This document shows, piece after piece, positions 39,410-50,921 of a stretch of DNA of 64,000 nucleotides. The notes beneath the pieces were generated by a model. The model saw only the letters and a program-made list of their open reading frames with translations, had not been told where the DNA came from and searched no databases. Position 1 is the first letter of the stretch; every line of letters starts with the position of its first letter. The position numbers and the translations under genes are program-made. The DNA comes from Magnetospirillum sp. SS-4 (GTDB lineage Bacteria > Pseudomonadota > Alphaproteobacteria > Rhodospirillales > Magnetospirillaceae), in assembly GCF_902729425.1 (NCBI RefSeq), contig NZ_CACVCH010000001.1, positions 193,501 to 257,500 on the forward strand, written 5' to 3'.

Positions 39410-39454
39410 AAACTCCCCACTTCATGGGAGATGGGATGGGACAGGAGGTCCATC

Positions 39455-40060
39455 ATGCTGATCCGCAGGCTCTACGCCCACGAACGCCGGCTGTACGCCG
39501 ATCACCTGAAGCGCCTGAGCGACAGCGACCGCCGCCTGCGCTTCGCCGGCGGCGGCATGACCGACGCCCGCATCGACGCGCATGTGGCCGGCATCGACGG
39601 GGATGCCCTGATCCTGGCCGCCCTCGACGGCGAGATGGTGGTGGGCGCCGCCCATGTGTCCATCGCCGGAGCCGTCGCCGAGGTGGGGGTCAGCGTCGAT
39701 TCCGGCCATCGGACCGGCGGCACCGGCTCCGACCTGCTGCGCCAGGCGGTGGCCTTCGCCCGCAACCGCCGCGCCGAGAAGCTGTACACCCTGTGCCTGT
39801 CCGACAACCGCGCCATGATGGCGCTGGCCCGGCGCACCGGCATGACCCTGCACGCCGATGGCGGCGAGGCCGAGGCGTTCCTGGACCTGCCGCCGCCCGA
39901 CGCCGCGACGCTGTGCCGCGAGGCCTCGACCGGCCTGTTCGCGGTGTTTCACGACTGGGCCGAACTGGTGGAGGCCTATGGCGAGGCGCTCAGCCAGTCC
40001 CTGCCCGCCCCGCAGCAGCCCGATCCCACCCTTCGCCCCGGCTTGACGTTCAGGATGTGA
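39455..40060 (+). CDS. GNAT-family N-acetyltransferase
   Basis: A 201-residue acetyltransferase with one GNAT domain (about 1-150) and a helical C-terminal extension of about 50 residues. The acetyl-CoA loop is GHRTGGTGSDLL (RxxGxG/A-type), preceded by AAHVSIAGAVAEVGVSV and followed by LYTLCLSDNRAMMALARRTGM. The start is decided by AGGAGG seven bases before the ATG at 39455. Substrate unknown. It precedes the regulator and Leg genes by 37 bases and may be co-transcribed with them. Confidence 0.85.
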   Translation: MLIRRLYAHERRLYADHLKRLSDSDRRLRFAGGGMTDARIDAHVAGIDGDALILAALDGEMVVGAAHVSIAGAVAEVGVSVDSGHRTGGTGSDLLRQAVAFARNRRAEKLYTLCLSDNRAMMALARRTGMTLHADGGEAEAFLDLPPPDAATLCREASTGLFAVFHDWAELVEAYGEALSQSLPAPQQPDPTLRPGLTFRM

Positions 40061-40097
40061 ACGGGGTAGAAGCCATGCTGTATCCCACAGGAGCAGC

Positions 40098-40700
40098 ATG
40101 GAAAAGGAAGGCCGCCTCACTCTGGACATGCTCAAGCTGATCCAGACCGACGCCCACGTCACCCAAAGGCGGCTGGCCAACGAGCTGGGCATCGCCCTGG
40201 GACTGGCCAATTCCTATCTGCGCCGCTGCATCCGCAAGGGCTACGTCAAGGTCACCTCGGCGCCGACCAACCGCTATGCCTATTACCTGACTCCCACCGG
40301 GCTGGCGGAAAAGAGCGCCCTGGTCGCCCGCTACCTGTCCTATTCGTTCCAGTTCTTCCGCGACGCCAAGGGCCAGTGCGAAAGCGTGTTCCGGGTGTGC
40401 GAGGCCAGGGGCTGGCGCCGGGTGGCGGTGTGCGGCACCGGCGATCTGGCCGAGATCACCGTGCTGGCCGCCCGCGATTTCGACGTGGATACGGTGGGAC
40501 CGGTGGACGTGGCGGCCGAGCGCGACACTGACGCCATCGCCGCCGACCTGGCGTCCAAGGGACGCCTCGACGCGGTGGTGCTGGCCGATCTCAGCAATCC
40601 CCAGGCGGCGTTCGAGCGGCTGGGCGGCCTGATCGCGCCGGAGCGCATCCTGCCGCTGCCCATGCTGGACGTCCATGTGGCGGAGAAGGCTGAATCATGA
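40098..40700 (+). CDS. Winged-helix regulator of the EPS-associated MarR type
   Basis: A 200-residue protein with an N-terminal winged helix (about 8-75; TQRRLANELGIALGLANSYLRR is the HTH, and YAYYLTPTGLAEK closes the wing) and a C-terminal Rossmann-like domain (RVAVCGTGDLAEITVLAAR, then VVLADLSNP) that may bind a nucleotide or sugar. Proteins of this layout precede polysaccharide and legionaminic acid genes. The stop overlaps the legB start by four bases, a strong link to that pathway. Confidence 0.85.
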   Translation: MEKEGRLTLDMLKLIQTDAHVTQRRLANELGIALGLANSYLRRCIRKGYVKVTSAPTNRYAYYLTPTGLAEKSALVARYLSYSFQFFRDAKGQCESVFRVCEARGWRRVAVCGTGDLAEITVLAARDFDVDTVGPVDVAAERDTDAIAADLASKGRLDAVVLADLSNPQAAFERLGGLIAPERILPLPMLDVHVAEKAES

Positions 40701-41701
40701 GCCCCAGGAAGATTCTGGTCACCGGCGCCGACGGCTTCATCGGCTCGCACCTGACCGAGGCGCTGGTGCGGGCCGGCCACGACGTCCGCGCCTTCGTCCA
40801 CTACAACTCGTTCAATTCCTGGGGCTGGCTGGACGAGGCCGAACCCGAGGCCAGGCGTTCGCTCGACGTCTTCGCCGGCGACATCCGCGACCCGCATGGC
40901 GTGCGCCAGGCGGTCAAGGGCCGCGACACCGTGCTGCACCTCGCCGCCCTGATCGCCATTCCGTTCTCGTACCACTCGCCCGCCGCCTATGTGGAGACCA
41001 ACGTCACCGGCACGCTGAACGTGCTTCAGGCGGTCCGAGACCTGGACGTCACCCGCATGGTCCACACCTCCACCAGCGAGGTCTACGGCACCGCCCGCTT
41101 CGTGCCCATCACCGAGGATCATCCGCTGTCGGGCCAGTCGCCCTATTCCGCCACCAAGATCGGCGCCGACCAGATGGCGGAGGCGTTCTGGCGCTCGTTC
41201 GCGACGCCGGTCGCCACCTTGCGTCCCTTCAACACCTTCGGCCCGCGCCAGTCGGCCCGCGCCGTGATTCCCACCATCATCACCCAGTTGCTGTCGGGCA
41301 TGCGCCGGATCAAGCTGGGGGCGGTGCATCCCACCCGCGACTTCAACTACGTCGCCGACACCGTCACCGCCTTCATGGCCGCCATGGCGGCTCCCGGCAT
41401 CGAGGGCGAGGTCATCAACGCCGCCTCCAATTTCGAGATCTCGGTGGGCGACACCGCCCGGGCCATCGCCCGGGTGATCGGCTGTGAGATGGAGATCGAA
41501 ACCGACGACGTCCGCCTGCGCCCCGACAAGAGCGAGGTGGAGCGGTTGTGGGGCGACAATGCCAAGGCCGCCCGCCTGCTGGGCTGGGCGCCCGCCTATG
41601 GCGGCGGCGAGGGCTTTGGCCGCGCCCTGGCCGAAACCGTCGAATGGTTCGCCAATCCCGCCAATCTCGGCCGCTACAAGGCCGACCGCTATAATATCTG
41701 A
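40697..41701 (+). CDS. legB: LegB-type NAD-dependent 4,6-dehydratase
   Basis: A 334-residue extended-SDR dehydratase. The Rossmann motif is GADGFIGSH (10-18), the catalytic Ser/Thr are in TSTSEVYG, and the YSATK (YxxxK) motif is near residue 150. The unusual VHYNSFNSWGWLDE stretch and HLAALIAIPFSYHSP are typical of LegB, which makes the 4-keto-6-deoxy sugar in legionaminic acid synthesis. Overlaps the regulator by four bases and is seven bases before legC. Confidence 0.87.
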   Translation: MSPRKILVTGADGFIGSHLTEALVRAGHDVRAFVHYNSFNSWGWLDEAEPEARRSLDVFAGDIRDPHGVRQAVKGRDTVLHLAALIAIPFSYHSPAAYVETNVTGTLNVLQAVRDLDVTRMVHTSTSEVYGTARFVPITEDHPLSGQSPYSATKIGADQMAEAFWRSFATPVATLRPFNTFGPRQSARAVIPTIITQLLSGMRRIKLGAVHPTRDFNYVADTVTAFMAAMAAPGIEGEVINAASNFEISVGDTARAIARVIGCEMEIETDDVRLRPDKSEVERLWGDNAKAARLLGWAPAYGGGEGFGRALAETVEWFANPANLGRYKADRYNI

Positions 41702-41708
41702 ATCCGGC

Positions 41709-42827
41709 ATGCACGAGATCACCCGCCGACTGGTGGAATTCTGGCGCGGCGGCATGAAGGCCGAGGGGCCGGTGCCCCTGCACGCGCCGCTGTTCCGCGG
41801 CAACGAGGCCGCCTACGTCAAGGATTGCATCGACACCGGCTGGGTGTCGTCGGTGGGCGCCTATGTGGACCGGTTCGAGGCGATGCTGGCCGATTATACC
41901 GGCTGCGCCCACGCCATCGCCGTGGTCAACGGCACCGCCGCCCTTCAGGTCTGCCTGCATCTGGCGGGAGTGGGGCCGGGCGACGAGGTGGTGATGCCGT
42001 CGCTGACCTTCGTGGCCACCGCCAACGCCGCCAGCCATTGCGGCGCCACCTGCCGCTTCGTCGACGTGGACGAACGCACCCTGGGGCTCGACCCCGTCCG
42101 GCTGGACGAGCACCTCGCCCGTCACCGGGACCGGCCGATCCGTGCCGTGGTGGCGATGCACACCTTCGGCCAGCCCGCCGACCTGGATTCCCTGGCCGAG
42201 GTCTGCGCCCGCCACGGGGTGGCCCTGATCGAGGACGCCGCCGAATCGCTGGGCAGCACCTACAAGGGCCGCCACACCGGCAATCACGGCCTGCTGTCGT
42301 CGCTCAGCTTCAACGGCAACAAGATCGTCACCACCGGCGGCGGCGGCGCCATCCTGACCAATGATTCCGCCCTGGCCCGGCGGGCCAGGCACCTGACCAC
42401 CACCGCCAAACTGCCGCATCCCTACCGCTTCGACCATGACGAAATCGGCTGGAACTACCGCCTGCCCAATCTCAACGCCGCCCTGGGCTGCGCCCAGTTG
42501 GAGGCCCTGGCCGGGTATGTGGAGAGCAAGCGCCGTCTGGCCGAACGCTACGCCGACCTGTTCCAGGGAATGGAGGGGGCGGGGATGTTTCGCGAGACCG
42601 CCGGGGCGCGCTCCAATTACTGGCTGAACGCCCTGCTGCTGGAACGGCCCGACGAGGGGCTGGTCAACCGGGTGATCGAGGAAGCCGCCGCCGCCGCCAT
42701 CCAGTGCCGCCCCATCTGGACGCCCATGCACCGCTTGCCCATGTACCGCGACTGTCCCAGGGACGATCTGCCGGTCACCGCATCGCTGGCGGCGCGCCTG
42801 ATCAATCTGCCGTCGGGGGTGGTGTAG
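41709..42827 (+). CDS. legC: LegC-type PLP-dependent sugar aminotransferase
   Basis: A 372-residue DegT/DnrJ/EryC1-family aminotransferase of the LegC subgroup. The PLP lysine is K205 in SFNGNKIVTTGGGG; EDAAESLGSTYKGRHTGN and the C-terminal IWTPMHRLPMYRD are typical. It should aminate the keto sugar made by LegB on the route to legionaminic acid, used in flagellin, pilus or LPS glycans. The remaining pathway genes (legI, legG, legF, legH) are not adjacent, so they must be elsewhere. Confidence 0.88.
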   Translation: MHEITRRLVEFWRGGMKAEGPVPLHAPLFRGNEAAYVKDCIDTGWVSSVGAYVDRFEAMLADYTGCAHAIAVVNGTAALQVCLHLAGVGPGDEVVMPSLTFVATANAASHCGATCRFVDVDERTLGLDPVRLDEHLARHRDRPIRAVVAMHTFGQPADLDSLAEVCARHGVALIEDAAESLGSTYKGRHTGNHGLLSSLSFNGNKIVTTGGGGAILTNDSALARRARHLTTTAKLPHPYRFDHDEIGWNYRLPNLNAALGCAQLEALAGYVESKRRLAERYADLFQGMEGAGMFRETAGARSNYWLNALLLERPDEGLVNRVIEEAAAAAIQCRPIWTPMHRLPMYRDCPRDDLPVTASLAARLINLPSGVV

Positions 42828-43189
42828 GGAAGGGTGCCCTGGCCCATCGGGGCGGCCGGCGTCAGGGGGGACAAGCGCCGGCCGCACCCTTCGGGTCCCG
42901 GCGTCGCGCTCCAAGGGGGAGATGAAGGCGACGCCCAAGGGGCCAATCCGGGCATCCTGGGCCTGGATTGTGGCGAAATCATGGGCGACATGTGGGAAAC
43001 ACTCTTTCCTCATGTCGAGGTTAGGGGTAGTTTTCTTCCGCTTCACCCCCCACTTAAGGGTGGTATCGTTTCGCGCGGTGGATCGGGGGACATGGGCAAG
43101 GCCCGTGGTCGCTCCGTTGTCGCGTGTCCGGCTGACCGGCCCGGGCGTGGTTTCGCCCCGGCCATAACATCGATCGAGAGGATTTCGCC
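42828..43189. other. 362-bp non-coding region between legC and acnB
   Basis: No supported gene. It begins with nested inverted repeats (AGGGTGC 42831-42837 with GCACCCT 42884-42890; GCGGCCGGCG 42852-42861 with CGCCGGCCGC 42876-42885) that may terminate legC transcription. The middle (about 42912-43020) is a moderately AT-richer stretch that reads as a possible dispersed intergenic repeat. The last part contains a hairpin (GGCCCGGGCG 43138-43147 with CGCCCCGGCC 43154-43163, one mismatch) in the presumed acnB leader. Confidence 0.5.
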
Positions 43190-45775
43190 GTGCTTGAAGC
43201 CTATCGCCAGCATGTCGCCGAGCGCGCCGCGCTCGGGATTCCGCCCCTGCCGCTGTCCGCCCAGCAGACCGAGCAACTGGTCGGCCTGTTGCGGAACCCG
43301 CCCAAGGGCGAGGAACAGACCCTCGTCGATCTGATCACCTATCGGGTTCCCGCCGGCGTCGACGACGCCGCCAAGATCAAGGCCGAATTCCTGGACAAGG
43401 TCGCCAAGGGCGCCGAATCCTGCGCCCTGATCTCGCGCGGGACGGCGACCGAACTGCTGGGAACCATGCTGGGCGGCTTCAACGTCAAGCCGCTGATCGA
43501 GCTGCTGTCCGACGCCACGGTCGGCTCCGTCGCCGCCGAAGGACTGAAGAAGACCCTGCTGGTGTTCGACTTCTTCCACGACGTCAAGGAACTGGCGGAC
43601 GCGGGCAACGCCAACGCCAAGGCGGTGTTGCAGTCCTGGGCCGACGCCGAGTGGTTCACCTCGCGCCCGGCGGTGCCGGAAAGCCTCACCGTCACCATCT
43701 TCAAGGTGACCGGCGAGACCAACACCGACGACCTGTCGCCGGCCCCCGACGCCTGGAGCCGCCCCGACATCCCGCTGCACGCCCTCGCCATGCTGAAGAA
43801 TCCCCGCCCCGGCATCGAGGCCGACGAACCCGGCGCCCGCGGCCCGCTGAAGCAGCTCGACGCGCTGAAGGCCAAGGGCCATCTGGTGGCCTATGTGGGC
43901 GACGTGGTCGGCACCGGCTCGTCGCGCAAGTCGGCGACCAATTCGGTGCTGTGGTTCACCGGCGAGGACATCCCCTTCGTGCCGAACAAGCGCTTCGGCG
44001 GCGTCTGCCTGGGCACCAAGATCGCCCCGATCTTCTACAACACCATGGAAGACGCCGGCGCCCTGCCGATCGAACTCGACGTCAACCAGATGAACATGGG
44101 CGACGTGGTCGAACTGCGTCCCTACGAAGGCAAGGCGCTGAAGGACGGCAAGGTCATCGCCGAATTCACCGTCAAGTCCGAGGTGATCTTCGATGAAGTG
44201 CGCGCCGGCGGCCGCATTCCACTGATCATCGGCCGCGGCCTCACCGCCAAGGCGCGGGACGCCCTGAAGCTGCCGGTCTCGACCCTGTTCCGCCTGCCGG
44301 CCGTCCCCAGGGACACCGGCAAGGGCTTCTCGCTGGCCCAGAAGATGGTCGGCCGCGCCTGCGGCCTGCCGGAAGGCAAGGGCATGCGCCCCGGCACCTA
44401 TTGCGAACCCCGCATGACCACGGTCGGCTCGCAGGACACCACCGGCCCCATGACCCGCGACGAGTTGAAGGACCTCGCCTGCCTCGGCTTCTCCGCCGAC
44501 ATGGTGATGCAGTCGTTCTGCCACACCGCCGCCTATCCGAAGCTGGTGGACGTCAAGACCCACCGCGAGCTGCCGGGCTTCATCTCGACCCGTGGCGGCG
44601 TGGCCTTGCGTCCCGGCGACGGCGTCATCCATTCCTGGCTGAACCGCCTGCTGCTGCCCGACACCGTCGGCACCGGCGGCGATTCGCACACCCGCTTCCC
44701 TATCGGCATCTCGTTCCCGGCCGGCTCGGGTCTGGTGGCGTTCGCCGCCGCCACCGGCGTCATGCCGCTGGACATGCCGGAATCGGTGCTGGTGCGCTTC
44801 AAGGGCGCCATGCAGCCCGGCGTCACCCTGCGCGACCTGGTCAACGCCATTCCGCTCTACGCCATCCGCTCCGGCCAGCTGACGGTCGAGAAGAAGGGCA
44901 AGAAGAACGTGTTCTCCGGCCGCATCCTGGAGATCGAGGGACTGCCTGACCTGAAGGTCGAGCAGGCGTTCGAGCTGACCGACGCCTCGGCCGAGCGCTC
45001 GGCCGCCGGCTGCACCGTGCGGCTCAACAAGGAGCCGATCATCGAGTACATGCGTTCGAACATCACCTTGATGAAGTGGATGATCGCCGGCGGCTACCAG
45101 GATGCCCGCACGCTGGGCCGCCGCATCAAGGCCATGGAGGCCTGGATCAATAAGCCCGACCTGCTGGCCCCGGACGCCGACGCCGAATACGCCGCCGTGA
45201 TCGAGATCGACCTGGCCGACATCAAGGAACCCATCGTCGCCTGCCCCAACGATCCCGACGACGTCAAGCTGCTGTCCGAGGTGGCGGGAGCCAAGATCGA
45301 CGAGGTCTTCATCGGGTCCTGCATGACCAATATCGGCCACTTCCGCGCCGCCGGCAAGGTGCTGGACGGCAAGTCCGACATCCCGACCCGGCTGTGGATC
45401 GCGCCGCCCACCAAGATGGACGCCATGATCCTGAACGAGGAAGGCTATTACAGCATCCTCGGCAAGTCGGGCGCCCGCATGGAAATGCCCGGCTGTTCGC
45501 TGTGCATGGGCAATCAGGCCCAGATCCGCAAGGGTTCGACCGCCATGTCGACCAGCACCCGCAACTTCCCCAACCGTCTCGGCATCGACACCAACGTCTA
45601 TCTCGGCTCGGCCGAGCTGGCCGCCGTCTGCGCCCTGATGGGCAAGATCCCGACGGTGGCGGAATACATGGAGCAGGTCGGCAGCCTGAAGGCCAAGGCC
45701 ACCGACATCTACCGCTACATGAACTTCGACCAGATCGCCGAGTTCCGCGATCTGGCGGAAACGGTCAGCGTGTAG
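43190..45775 (+). CDS. acnB: Aconitate hydratase B
   Basis: An 861-residue AcnB isomerising citrate to isocitrate. The order is HEAT-like N-terminal domain, then the swivel domain ([12 protein letters not shown]), then the [4Fe-4S] domains with the cluster cysteines in [10 protein letters not shown] and [11 protein letters not shown]. The start is a GTG at 43190 with GAGAGGA about 10 bases upstream. Standard length for AcnB; followed by a strong terminator. A leader hairpin is noted upstream. Confidence 0.96.
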   Translation: MLEAYRQHVAERAALGIPPLPLSAQQTEQLVGLLRNPPKGEEQTLVDLITYRVPAGVDDAAKIKAEFLDKVAKGAESCALISRGTATELLGTMLGGFNVKPLIELLSDATVGSVAAEGLKKTLLVFDFFHDVKELADAGNANAKAVLQSWADAEWFTSRPAVPESLTVTIFKVTGETNTDDLSPAPDAWSRPDIPLHALAMLKNPRPGIEADEPGARGPLKQLDALKAKGHLVAYVGDVVGTGSSRKSATNSVLWFTGEDIPFVPNKRFGGVCLGTKIAPIFYNTMEDAGALPIELDVNQMNMGDVVELRPYEGKALKDGKVIAEFTVKSEVIFDEVRAGGRIPLIIGRGLTAKARDALKLPVSTLFRLPAVPRDTGKGFSLAQKMVGRACGLPEGKGMRPGTYCEPRMTTVGSQDTTGPMTRDELKDLACLGFSADMVMQSFCHTAAYPKLVDVKTHRELPGFISTRGGVALRPGDGVIHSWLNRLLLPDTVGTGGDSHTRFPIGISFPAGSGLVAFAAATGVMPLDMPESVLVRFKGAMQPGVTLRDLVNAIPLYAIRSGQLTVEKKGKKNVFSGRILEIEGLPDLKVEQAFELTDASAERSAAGCTVRLNKEPIIEYMRSNITLMKWMIAGGYQDARTLGRRIKAMEAWINKPDLLAPDADAEYAAVIEIDLADIKEPIVACPNDPDDVKLLSEVAGAKIDEVFIGSCMTNIGHFRAAGKVLDGKSDIPTRLWIAPPTKMDAMILNEEGYYSILGKSGARMEMPGCSLCMGNQAQIRKGSTAMSTSTRNFPNRLGIDTNVYLGSAELAAVCALMGKIPTVAEYMEQVGSLKAKATDIYRYMNFDQIAEFRDLAETVSV

Positions 45776-45788
45776 CCGCCCATCATGA

Positions 45789-45820
45789 ATCCCCCCGGAA
45801 GCGATTCCGGGGGGATTTTT
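45789..45820 (+). terminator. Intrinsic terminator after acnB
   Basis: Perfect 12-bp stem (45789-45800 with 45805-45816, core CCCCCCGGAA / TTCCGGGGGG), loop GCGA, followed by TTTT. Confidence 0.93.
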
Positions 45821-45846
45821 CCGGCGACAATGCCCAGACAAGCGAA

Positions 45847-45878
45847 AAGGGCGGAAGACCCCGGGGTCTTCCGCCCTT
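45847..45878 (-). terminator. Terminator of the hbd transcript
   Basis: A perfect 32-bp palindrome with arms AAGGGCGGAAGACCCC and its complement. On the minus strand it is followed by CTTTTCGC, so it serves the minus-strand hbd gene, back to back with the acnB terminator. Confidence 0.85.
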
Positions 45879-45901
45879 CGACGTTTGGCCGGATGCCCGG
45901 A

Positions 45902-46780
45902 TCAGCGGGTCGGAACCGGGGTCTCGCCGGTGTAGTCGTAGAAGCCGCGGCCGGTCTTGCGGCCCAGCCAGCCGGCCTCCACATACTTCACCAGCAGCGG
46001 GCAGGGGCGGTACTTGGTATCGGCGAGGCCGTCATGCAGCACCTGCATCACCGCCAGGCAGGTGTCGAGGCCGATGAAGTCGGCCAGTTCCAGCGGTCCC
46101 ATGGGATGGTTGGCGCCCAGCTTCATGGCGGTGTCGATGCAGGTCACCGAGCCGACGCCCTCGTACAGGGTGTAGACCGCCTCGTTGATCATCGGCAGCA
46201 GGATGCGGTTGACGATGAAGGCGGGGAAGTCCTCGGCCGAGACCGGCTTCTTGCTCAGCTTCAGGGTCATGTCGCGGACGAGGTTGAAGGTCTCCTCGCT
46301 GGTGGCGATGCCGCGGATCAGTTCGACCAGCTGCATCACCGGCACCGGGTTCATGAAGTGCATGCCCATGAACTTGGCGGGACGGTCGGTGGCGGCGCCC
46401 AGGCGGGTGATGGACAGCGACGAGGTGTTGGACGCGATGTGGCATTCCGGCTTCAGGACCGGGCACAGCTGCTGGAAGATCGCCTTCTTGATCTTCTCGT
46501 CCTCGGTGGCGGCCTCGATCACCAGATCGGAATCGCGGAAATCGTCATAGCTGGTGGTCGGCTTGATACGCCCCAGGGTGGCGGCCTTGTCGGCCTCGGA
46601 CAGCTTGCCCTTGGAAACGGCGCGGCCGAGATTCTTGTCGATGACGCCAAGGCCGCGCTTCAGCGCCTCGTCGCTGATGTCGAGCAGGATGATATCAAAC
46701 CCCGAGGCGGCGCAGACATGGGCGATGCCGCTCCCCATCTGGCCCGCGCCGATGACACCGATTTTCTGGATAGCAGTCAT
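45902..46780 (-). CDS. hbd: 3-hydroxybutyryl-CoA dehydrogenase
   Basis: A 292-residue NAD-linked enzyme interconverting 3-hydroxybutyryl-CoA and acetoacetyl-CoA. The Rossmann motif is [10 protein letters not shown] (11-20), the catalytic histidine is in [11 protein letters not shown], and [16 protein letters not shown] is the C-terminal domain signature. It lies 44 bases after etfA on the same strand, so etfB, etfA and hbd form a beta-oxidation/butyrate or polyhydroxybutyrate-linked set. Confidence 0.95.
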   Translation of the reverse strand: MTAIQKIGVIGAGQMGSGIAHVCAASGFDIILLDISDEALKRGLGVIDKNLGRAVSKGKLSEADKAATLGRIKPTTSYDDFRDSDLVIEAATEDEKIKKAIFQQLCPVLKPECHIASNTSSLSITRLGAATDRPAKFMGMHFMNPVPVMQLVELIRGIATSEETFNLVRDMTLKLSKKPVSAEDFPAFIVNRILLPMINEAVYTLYEGVGSVTCIDTAMKLGANHPMGPLELADFIGLDTCLAVMQVLHDGLADTKYRPCPLLVKYVEAGWLGRKTGRGFYDYTGETPVPTR

Positions 46781-46824
46781 GAAAGGCTCCCGATTGATGG
46801 GCTTTGGCAGCGTTGAAACGAATA

Positions 46825-47760
46825 TTACTTGCCGAGCTCGGCCACGAGTTCGGGAATCACCTTGAACAGATCGGCGACGAGTCCGTAATCGGCCACCTGG
46901 AAGATGGGGGCCTCCTCGTCCTTGTTGATGGCGACGATGACCTTGGAATCCTTCATGCCGGCGAGGTGCTGGATGGCGCCCGAGATGCCGACGGCGATGT
47001 AGAGGTCGGGGGCGACGATCTTGCCGGTCTGGCCGACCTGGAAGTCGTTGGGCACGAAGCCGGCGTCGACGGCGGCGCGCGAGGCGCCGACGGCGGCGCC
47101 CAGCTTGTCGGCGACCGCGTCCAGCAGGTGGAAGTTGTCGCCCGACTGCATGCCGCGTCCGCCCGAGACGATGACACGGGCAGAGGTCAGCTCGGGACGC
47201 TCGGACTTGGACAATTGCTGGCCGACGAAGGCGGACAGGCCGGCATCATTGCCGGCGGCGACGGCCTCGATCGACGCCGAACCGCCGGTCGCGGCGGCGG
47301 CCTCAAAGCCGGTGGCGCGCACCGTGATCACCTTGACCGCGTCCTTGCTCTGCACGGTGGCGAGCGCGTTGCCGGCATAGATCGGCCGCACGAAGGTGTC
47401 GGCCGCGACCACGGCGGTGATCTCGGAAATCTGCGCCACGTCCAGCAGGGCGGCGACGCGCGGCGCCACGTTCTTGCCGGTGGTGGTGGCGGGCGCCAGG
47501 ATGTGGGAATAGCCCGTGGCGAGGCCGACGATCAGGTCGGCCAGCGGCTCGGCCAGATGGTGGGCGTAGAGGGCGGCGTCGGCCACCAGAACCTTGGCCA
47601 CGCCGGCGATGTTCGAGGCGGCCTCGGCCACCCCGCCGACGCCGGAACCGGCCACCAGCACATGGACGTCGCCGCCGATCTTTTGAGCGGCGGCGACGGT
47701 GTTGAGCGTGGCGGCCTTGAGCGCGCTGCCCTCGTGTTCTGCCAGAACCAGAATGGTCAT
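46825..47760 (-). CDS. etfA: Electron transfer flavoprotein subunit alpha
   Basis: A 311-residue FAD-binding subunit of ETF. The C-terminal FAD site is seen in [37 protein letters not shown] and [19 protein letters not shown] carries electrons from acyl-CoA dehydrogenases to ETF-quinone oxidoreductase. The ATG at 47760 is the family start. Unusually, 132 bases containing a palindromic repeat separate it from etfB; in most genomes the gap is a few bases. Confidence 0.96.
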   Translation of the reverse strand: MTILVLAEHEGSALKAATLNTVAAAQKIGGDVHVLVAGSGVGGVAEAASNIAGVAKVLVADAALYAHHLAEPLADLIVGLATGYSHILAPATTTGKNVAPRVAALLDVAQISEITAVVAADTFVRPIYAGNALATVQSKDAVKVITVRATGFEAAAATGGSASIEAVAAGNDAGLSAFVGQQLSKSERPELTSARVIVSGGRGMQSGDNFHLLDAVADKLGAAVGASRAAVDAGFVPNDFQVGQTGKIVAPDLYIAVGISGAIQHLAGMKDSKVIVAINKDEEAPIFQVADYGLVADLFKVIPELVAELGK

Positions 47761-47792
47761 GGTTCGGATGTCCTTCTCAGTTTTGATCCAGG

Positions 47793-47881
47793 CCACAGAT
47801 AAACGCAGATTAAGGATATTCATGCGCCGAAGGCGCGATCACTCCTCTTTTTCATCTGTGTTTACCTGTGTTCATCTGTGG
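47793..47881. repeat. Palindromic dispersed-repeat-like element in the etfB-etfA gap
   Basis: An 89-bp element bounded by CCACAGAT (47793-47800) and its complement ATCTGTGG (47874-47881), with degenerate ACAGAT/ATCTGTGT units inside each arm and a small central hairpin GCGCC-GAA-GGCGC (47824-47836). It is clearly AT-richer than its surroundings. This CACAGAT-type family recurs in intergenic regions of many bacteria. Confidence 0.65.
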
Positions 47882-47892
47882 CTCATTAACGC

Positions 47893-48642
47893 TTAAATCA
47901 CCTTCGCTTCATTGCGCAGCTTGTCCACCAGGGTGGCCACGTCGGGCACCTTGATGCCGGCCTTGCGCTTGGGCGGTTCCTCCACCTTCAGCGTCACCAG
48001 CCGGGCCGACACGTCGATTCCCAGATCGGCCGGGCTCATGGTGTCGATCGGCTTCTTCTTGGCCTTCATGATGTTGGGCAGGCTGGCATAGCGCGGCTCG
48101 TTCAGGCGCAAATCGGTGGTCACCACCGCCGGCAGCGTGAGGCTTACCGTCTCGAGGCCGCCATCGACCTCGCGGGTCACCGTCGCCGCGTCGGCGCCGA
48201 TCTCGACCTTGGAGGCGAACGTGCCCTGCGGCCGGCCCAGCAGCGCCGCCAGCATCTGGCCGGTCTGGTTGGAATCGTCGTCGATCGCCTGCTTGCCCAG
48301 GATGATCAGGCCGGGGGCTTCCCTCTCCACCAGCGCCTTCAGCAGCTTGGCCACCGCCAGCGGCTGCACCTCGTCGTCGGATTGCACCAGGATGCCACGA
48401 TCCGCCCCCATGGCCAGCGCGGTGCGCAAGGTCTCCGACGCCGCCGCCGGACCAACCGACACCACCACGATCTCGGCGGCCTTGCCGGCTTCCTTCAGCC
48501 GCACAGCCTCTTCCACCGCGATCTCGTCGAACGGGTTCATGCTGAACTTCACGTTCTGCGTCTCGACGCCGGAATTGTCGGCCTTGACCCGGATCTTGAC
48601 GTTGTAGTCAATCACCCGCTTGACCGCGACCAGGATTTTCAT
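47893..48642 (-). CDS. etfB: Electron transfer flavoprotein subunit beta
   Basis: A 249-residue AMP-binding subunit of ETF. Signatures are [38 protein letters not shown] (nucleotide-binding loop), [17 protein letters not shown] and the recognition-loop region [16 protein letters not shown]. The ATG at 48642 is preceded by GAGGGA. First gene of etfB-etfA-hbd; a TGC-N3-GCA site lies about 65 bases upstream. Confidence 0.96.
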   Translation of the reverse strand: MKILVAVKRVIDYNVKIRVKADNSGVETQNVKFSMNPFDEIAVEEAVRLKEAGKAAEIVVVSVGPAAASETLRTALAMGADRGILVQSDDEVQPLAVAKLLKALVEREAPGLIILGKQAIDDDSNQTGQMLAALLGRPQGTFASKVEIGADAATVTREVDGGLETVSLTLPAVVTTDLRLNEPRYASLPNIMKAKKKPIDTMSPADLGIDVSARLVTLKVEEPPKRKAGIKVPDVATLVDKLRNEAKVI

Positions 48643-48705
48643 GCGTCCCTCAAGTCTCTGATCCGACAACGGAATTAATCGGCATTGCCAGACGTAATTC
48701 GGTAT

Positions 48706-48714
48706 TGCAATGCA
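48706..48714. promoter_or_regulatory. TGC-N3-GCA (PhaR-type) site upstream of etfB
   Basis: TGC-AAT-GCA at 48706-48714, 64-72 bases before the etfB start, in the 184-bp region shared with divergent uvrB. The flanks also contain GCATTGC (48682-48688) and its complement GCAATGC (48707-48713). Confidence 0.3.
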
Positions 48715-48826
48715 CAATATGACGGTCTCTTCATGATGTCAACGACACCGGGACAAAGACACGCGACGACCGGACGGATCAATCAGCGGCTCCCGCGCGG
48801 CCACGCCTTCCTCTATACTCCCGCCC

Positions 48827-50908
<2,082 letters not shown>

Positions 50909-50921
50909 CGCCGCCGGCGGC

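Noticed and set aside
48643-48826. SOS (LexA) box upstream of uvrB
   Set aside because: No GTTC-N7-GTTC or GAAC-N7-GAAC pattern, the alphaproteobacterial form, is present.
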